Source: Kineosporia aurantiaca JCM 3230 (GTDB lineage: Bacteria > Actinomycetota > Actinomycetes > Actinomycetales > Kineosporiaceae). From it: 64,000 nucleotides of DNA. The DNA lies in contig JODP01000003.1 of the NCBI GenBank assembly GCA_000719025.1, positions 310,001 through 374,000 of the forward strand. The letters run 5' to 3'. The notes below the pieces were generated by a model. It did no database searches. It saw only the letters and a program-made list of their open reading frames with translations, and had not been told where the DNA came from. Below, piece by piece: positions 61,508 through 64,000 of this stretch. The position numbers and the translations under genes were made by a program. The first letter of the stretch is position 1. Each line of letters starts with the position of its first letter.

Positions 61508-63346
61508 TCAGACGGTGGCGAACTCGTCGTTCTGCGCCTCGAGCTGAGCGGCCTGCTCCTCAGCCTTCAGATCGGCCAGACGCTGGTTGCTGCGGTGCAG
61601 CAGGGTGCCCAGACCCAGCAGCACCAGGCCGACCGCGGCCCACATCAGCATGACCAGCAGGGCGGACTTGCTGCCGTGGCCGTCGAAGAAGGCCGTGGAC
61701 CGCAGCACCGTGGCGGTCGCACCCGGGGGAAGCACCTGACCAACCGTGCCCCACGGGTCCGGCAGCCATTCCTGCACCGTGCTCAGACCGGAGAGCGGGG
61801 CCCCGAGCAGAATGATCACCGCGGCGCCGATGCCCAGCCCGATCCGCCCGGCCAGGGCGTTCAGGCCGAGCAGGATCATCGTGGTGGCGAAGATCCCGGC
61901 CGTCAGACCGGCCGCCAGCAGCCAGTAGTTCCCGCCCGAGGTGGAACCGGAGACGTAGTTGAGCACGGCGGCGGTGGCCAGACCGACCGCGGCGGAGGCC
62001 AGGATCCCGGCGCCGATCTGGGCCAGCGGACGGCGACGGTAGAGCAGGATCAGGCCGAACGCCGGCAGCGCAGCGATCACCGCGAGCGGCAGCTGGGTGG
62101 CGGCCAGGCCGTCACCCCGGGCGTCCTTGGACGGCTGGGCCACCACGTCGGTGACCGTGACCTGGGCCTGCGCCTGGGTCTGGAGCGTGGTCGCCACGGT
62201 CTGCAGGGCGTCCGAGACCTGGATCCCGGCGGCCGTCGCAACCATCATCTGGGCCTGGGTGTTGTCGACGAAGAGACCGCCGTACACCTCGCGGTCCTCG
62301 ATGCCCTTCTTCAGCTCGGCCTGGCTGGAGTACACGTGGATGTCGAACGTGTCCTTGCCGCCCAGCTGCTGCATCAGCGTGGTCAGCTGACCGGTGATGT
62401 CCTTGGTCCCGGCCACCGCCACCGGCACGCTGTGCGGCTTGCTCTTGGCGATCGGCAGGGCCATCGCCCCGATCAGCAGGGCGGCGATCGCGGCGAGCGC
62501 CACCAGGGCCCCGACCAGGGGAACCAGTGTGGCGTGCTTCTCCGTCGCGGGCGGCGGCGGAACCGTGCCGTTGACCAGCGTCTCCTGACCCGCGGCGGGG
62601 TCCTCGGAGTAGGAGGAGGCGTAGGCCAGCGGGACGCCCTCGGCGGCCACCGGAGCGGCCTGGCTAACCGGAGTGCTCTCGGTAACCGGCGTGGTTCCGG
62701 CGATCGGGGCCGTCTCGGCGACCGGCACGGTCTGCCCGGTGAGCGAGGTGTCCGGCGGGGTCGGGTCCTCGGCCGGCTTCTCGGCATCCTCCGGGGTGGT
62801 GATCTTCTGCCCACCGGGAGGCGTCGGCAGCGGCCGCAGCGTCAGGTCCGGCACGGGGGTCTCCTGGGTGACCCGCTCGGGCGGCCCGTCGACCGGCTCG
62901 GTCTCCGGCTTGCTTTCCGAGGAGACCGGCACGGTGTCCGAGGACGCCGGGGTCTCGCCAGCGGTCTTCTCGGCAGCGGTCTTCTCGCCAGCGGTCGTCT
63001 CATCAGCAGAGGACGCGTCGGCAGAGGACGCGGCGACCGTGGACCTGGTCCCGGAGTCGGCCGGCGAGGTGCCGAGCGCCCCCTCGTCCGTGGTGTCCTG
63101 GCCGTCGCCGGGCTCGTCGTCCGTGGTGTCCACCGCGACCGGCGTGCTGTCACCGGCGGTCGCCGTCCTGGACTCCTCGGCCGGAGCCGGGACGGTCGGA
63201 GCAGCGGTCTCCTCAGTGGCGGCCGGGGCCTTCACCGGTTCCGTCGCGTCCTGGGGTGAACCCTTCCCGGTGGCCTCGGAAGCTTCCGTGACTTCGTTCT
63301 CCGGATCGGTTTCGGGTCCGGTACCGGACGCCGAGTCGCGGGTCAT
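61508..63346 (-). CDS. Large membrane protein with acidic disordered N-terminus (ABC-2/YhgE-like topology)
   Basis: A 612-residue protein. The first roughly 270 residues are Thr/Glu/Pro-rich and disordered (ASEATGKGSPQDATEPVK and similar). A membrane helix follows (LVALAAIAALLIGAMALPI), then an extracytoplasmic segment of about 120 residues (DTFDIHVYSSQAELKKGIED), then five to six helices and a short cytoplasmic tail. One helix near each end of an outside loop with the remaining helices C-terminal resembles YhgE/Pip and ABC-2 permeases, but the assignment is tentative. Possibly exports or anchors a substrate; no ATPase is adjacent except the MoxR gene. AAGGAG precedes the ATG at 63346. Confidence 0.6.
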   Translation of the reverse strand: MTRDSASGTGPETDPENEVTEASEATGKGSPQDATEPVKAPAATEETAAPTVPAPAEESRTATAGDSTPVAVDTTDDEPGDGQDTTDEGALGTSPADSGTRSTVAASSADASSADETTAGEKTAAEKTAGETPASSDTVPVSSESKPETEPVDGPPERVTQETPVPDLTLRPLPTPPGGQKITTPEDAEKPAEDPTPPDTSLTGQTVPVAETAPIAGTTPVTESTPVSQAAPVAAEGVPLAYASSYSEDPAAGQETLVNGTVPPPPATEKHATLVPLVGALVALAAIAALLIGAMALPIAKSKPHSVPVAVAGTKDITGQLTTLMQQLGGKDTFDIHVYSSQAELKKGIEDREVYGGLFVDNTQAQMMVATAAGIQVSDALQTVATTLQTQAQAQVTVTDVVAQPSKDARGDGLAATQLPLAVIAALPAFGLILLYRRRPLAQIGAGILASAAVGLATAAVLNYVSGSTSGGNYWLLAAGLTAGIFATTMILLGLNALAGRIGLGIGAAVIILLGAPLSGLSTVQEWLPDPWGTVGQVLPPGATATVLRSTAFFDGHGSKSALLVMLMWAAVGLVLLGLGTLLHRSNQRLADLKAEEQAAQLEAQNDEFATV

Positions 63347-63531
63347 CGCGTCTCTCCTTATTCACATTCACGGGTTGGTTCACGAGGGGCGGGGTCGGTC
63401 GCGCACCTTAGCCGACTCATCCATGAGCCCGGCACAGGAAGTCTGACCGGCTTACCGCGGATTGGTGCAGTTCAAGCCGCTCAAGTCGGGTCACGTTCAG
63501 GCAACGCCACCGGCTGCCGACGCAAGAGTGC

Positions 63532-64000
63532 ATGGACGTCGCGCCCGCCGCCCGCCTGGTGGCCAATATCGAGCAGGTGGTCCGGGGACAGAACGCCGCG
63601 GTGGAGCTGCTGACGATCGCCGTGCTCGCCGGCGGGCACGTCCTGATCGAGGATGCGCCCGGCACCGGCAAGACCACCCTCGCACAGTCGGTGGCCCGCA
63701 GCGTCGGCGGCGTCTTCCAGCGGGTCCAGGCCACGGCCGACCTGATGCCGGCCGACATCACCGGCTCCGCGGTCTGGGATCCGAGCCGCCGGGAGTTCGG
63801 ATTCGTGCCCGGCCCGGTGTTCGCCGACGTCCTGCTGGTCGACGAACTGAACCGGATGCCCCCACGCACCCAGTCCGCGCTGCTGGAGGTGATGGCCGAG
63901 CGGATGGTCACCGTGGACGGCGTGCGGCACCCGGTGCCGCCCAGCTTCTTCCTGGTCGCCACCCAGAACCCGGTGGAGCAGCACGGCACCTACCCGCTGC
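63532..64000 (+). CDS. MoxR-family AAA+ ATPase (C-terminus cut by window edge)
   Basis: The visible 156 residues form the N-terminal half of a MoxR ATPase: Walker A EDAPGTGKTTLA, RVQATADLMPADITGSAVWD, Walker B VLLVDELNRMPPRTQSALLE and sensor region VATQNPVEQHGTYPL. MoxR proteins act as chaperones for complexes containing VWA-domain and DUF58 proteins, which usually follow in the same operon, here outside the window. The ATG at 63532 has a weak ribosome binding site. Divergent from the membrane protein, 185 bp apart. Confidence 0.85.
   Translation, partial: MDVAPAARLVANIEQVVRGQNAAVELLTIAVLAGGHVLIEDAPGTGKTTLAQSVARSVGGVFQRVQATADLMPADITGSAVWDPSRREFGFVPGPVFADVLLVDELNRMPPRTQSALLEVMAERMVTVDGVRHPVPPSFFLVATQNPVEQHGTYPL

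Overview
The window is about 64 kb of very high-GC DNA with dense, actinobacterial-style coding. Starts are often GTG or TTG, many genes overlap by 4 bp (GTGA/ATGA), and gene order matches the origin-proximal part of Streptomyces and Mycobacterium chromosomes. Order from the left: a Ddl-like ligase, an aminotransferase, GNAT, cwlM, trxA, trxB, anti-sigma, sigM, pseudokinase, murJ, DUF6049, NUDIX, CCA-adding enzyme, then ino1, PadR, ponA, DUF2029, rpsF-ssb-rpsR-rplI, a MATE exporter and dnaB. In relatives the parAB/rsmG/rpmH/dnaA origin block lies next to the Ddl/aminotransferase end, so oriC is inferred to lie left of position 1. A filamentous or Kineosporia-like actinomycete would fit, but the genus is a guess.

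1-17.4 kb (mostly minus strand) is a cell-envelope and redox block. It holds a CwlM with degenerate amidase residues, thioredoxin and its reductase behind a SigR/SigH-like promoter, and a translationally coupled pseudokinase-sigM-anti-sigma operon. MurJ (lipid II flippase) follows with a long disordered N-terminus, then DUF6049 and NUDIX. In mycobacteria CwlM, MurJ/MviN with its pseudokinase, and FhaA form one phosphorylation-controlled peptidoglycan module. Here the pseudokinase is a separate gene, and a large FHA protein is encoded at 19.3 kb.

17.4-32.5 kb: CCA-adding enzyme, FHA/zinc-ribbon protein, MFS permease, endonuclease V-like protein, ino1 with a PadR regulator and a candidate operator, a class A penicillin-binding protein, a DUF2029 membrane protein, and the rpsF-ssb-rpsR-rplI operon ending in a strong terminator. 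Ribosomal protein S18 here lacks the usual zinc-binding cysteines.

32.6-40.1 kb: an ArsR/MFS pair inserted in the ancestral order, a small unknown protein, a MATE exporter, a tight cluster of DnaA boxes, and dnaB. The dnaB gene carries a 403-residue intein in the P-loop with the class 3 (W-C-T) signature, LAGLIDADG endonuclease motifs and a cysteine-rich insertion. An aminoglycoside phosphotransferase-like gene follows.

40.1-64 kb is more lineage-specific. ileS sits under a T-box leader, divergent from an atypical gltX. Then come a DksA/TraR-like protein and a SnoaL-like protein back to back, patatin, NhaA, a flavin-type split-barrel protein, a GlcD-like FAD oxidase, Ogt, PxpA, a lycopene cyclase with a structured upstream region, and a secreted TAP-type hydrolase. 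A csoR-copZ-copA copper operon with a CsoR-like operator, an alpha/beta hydrolase, purB, a cupin, a large acidic membrane protein and a truncated MoxR ATPase complete the window. No rRNA, tRNA, CRISPR array or insertion sequence was recognised.
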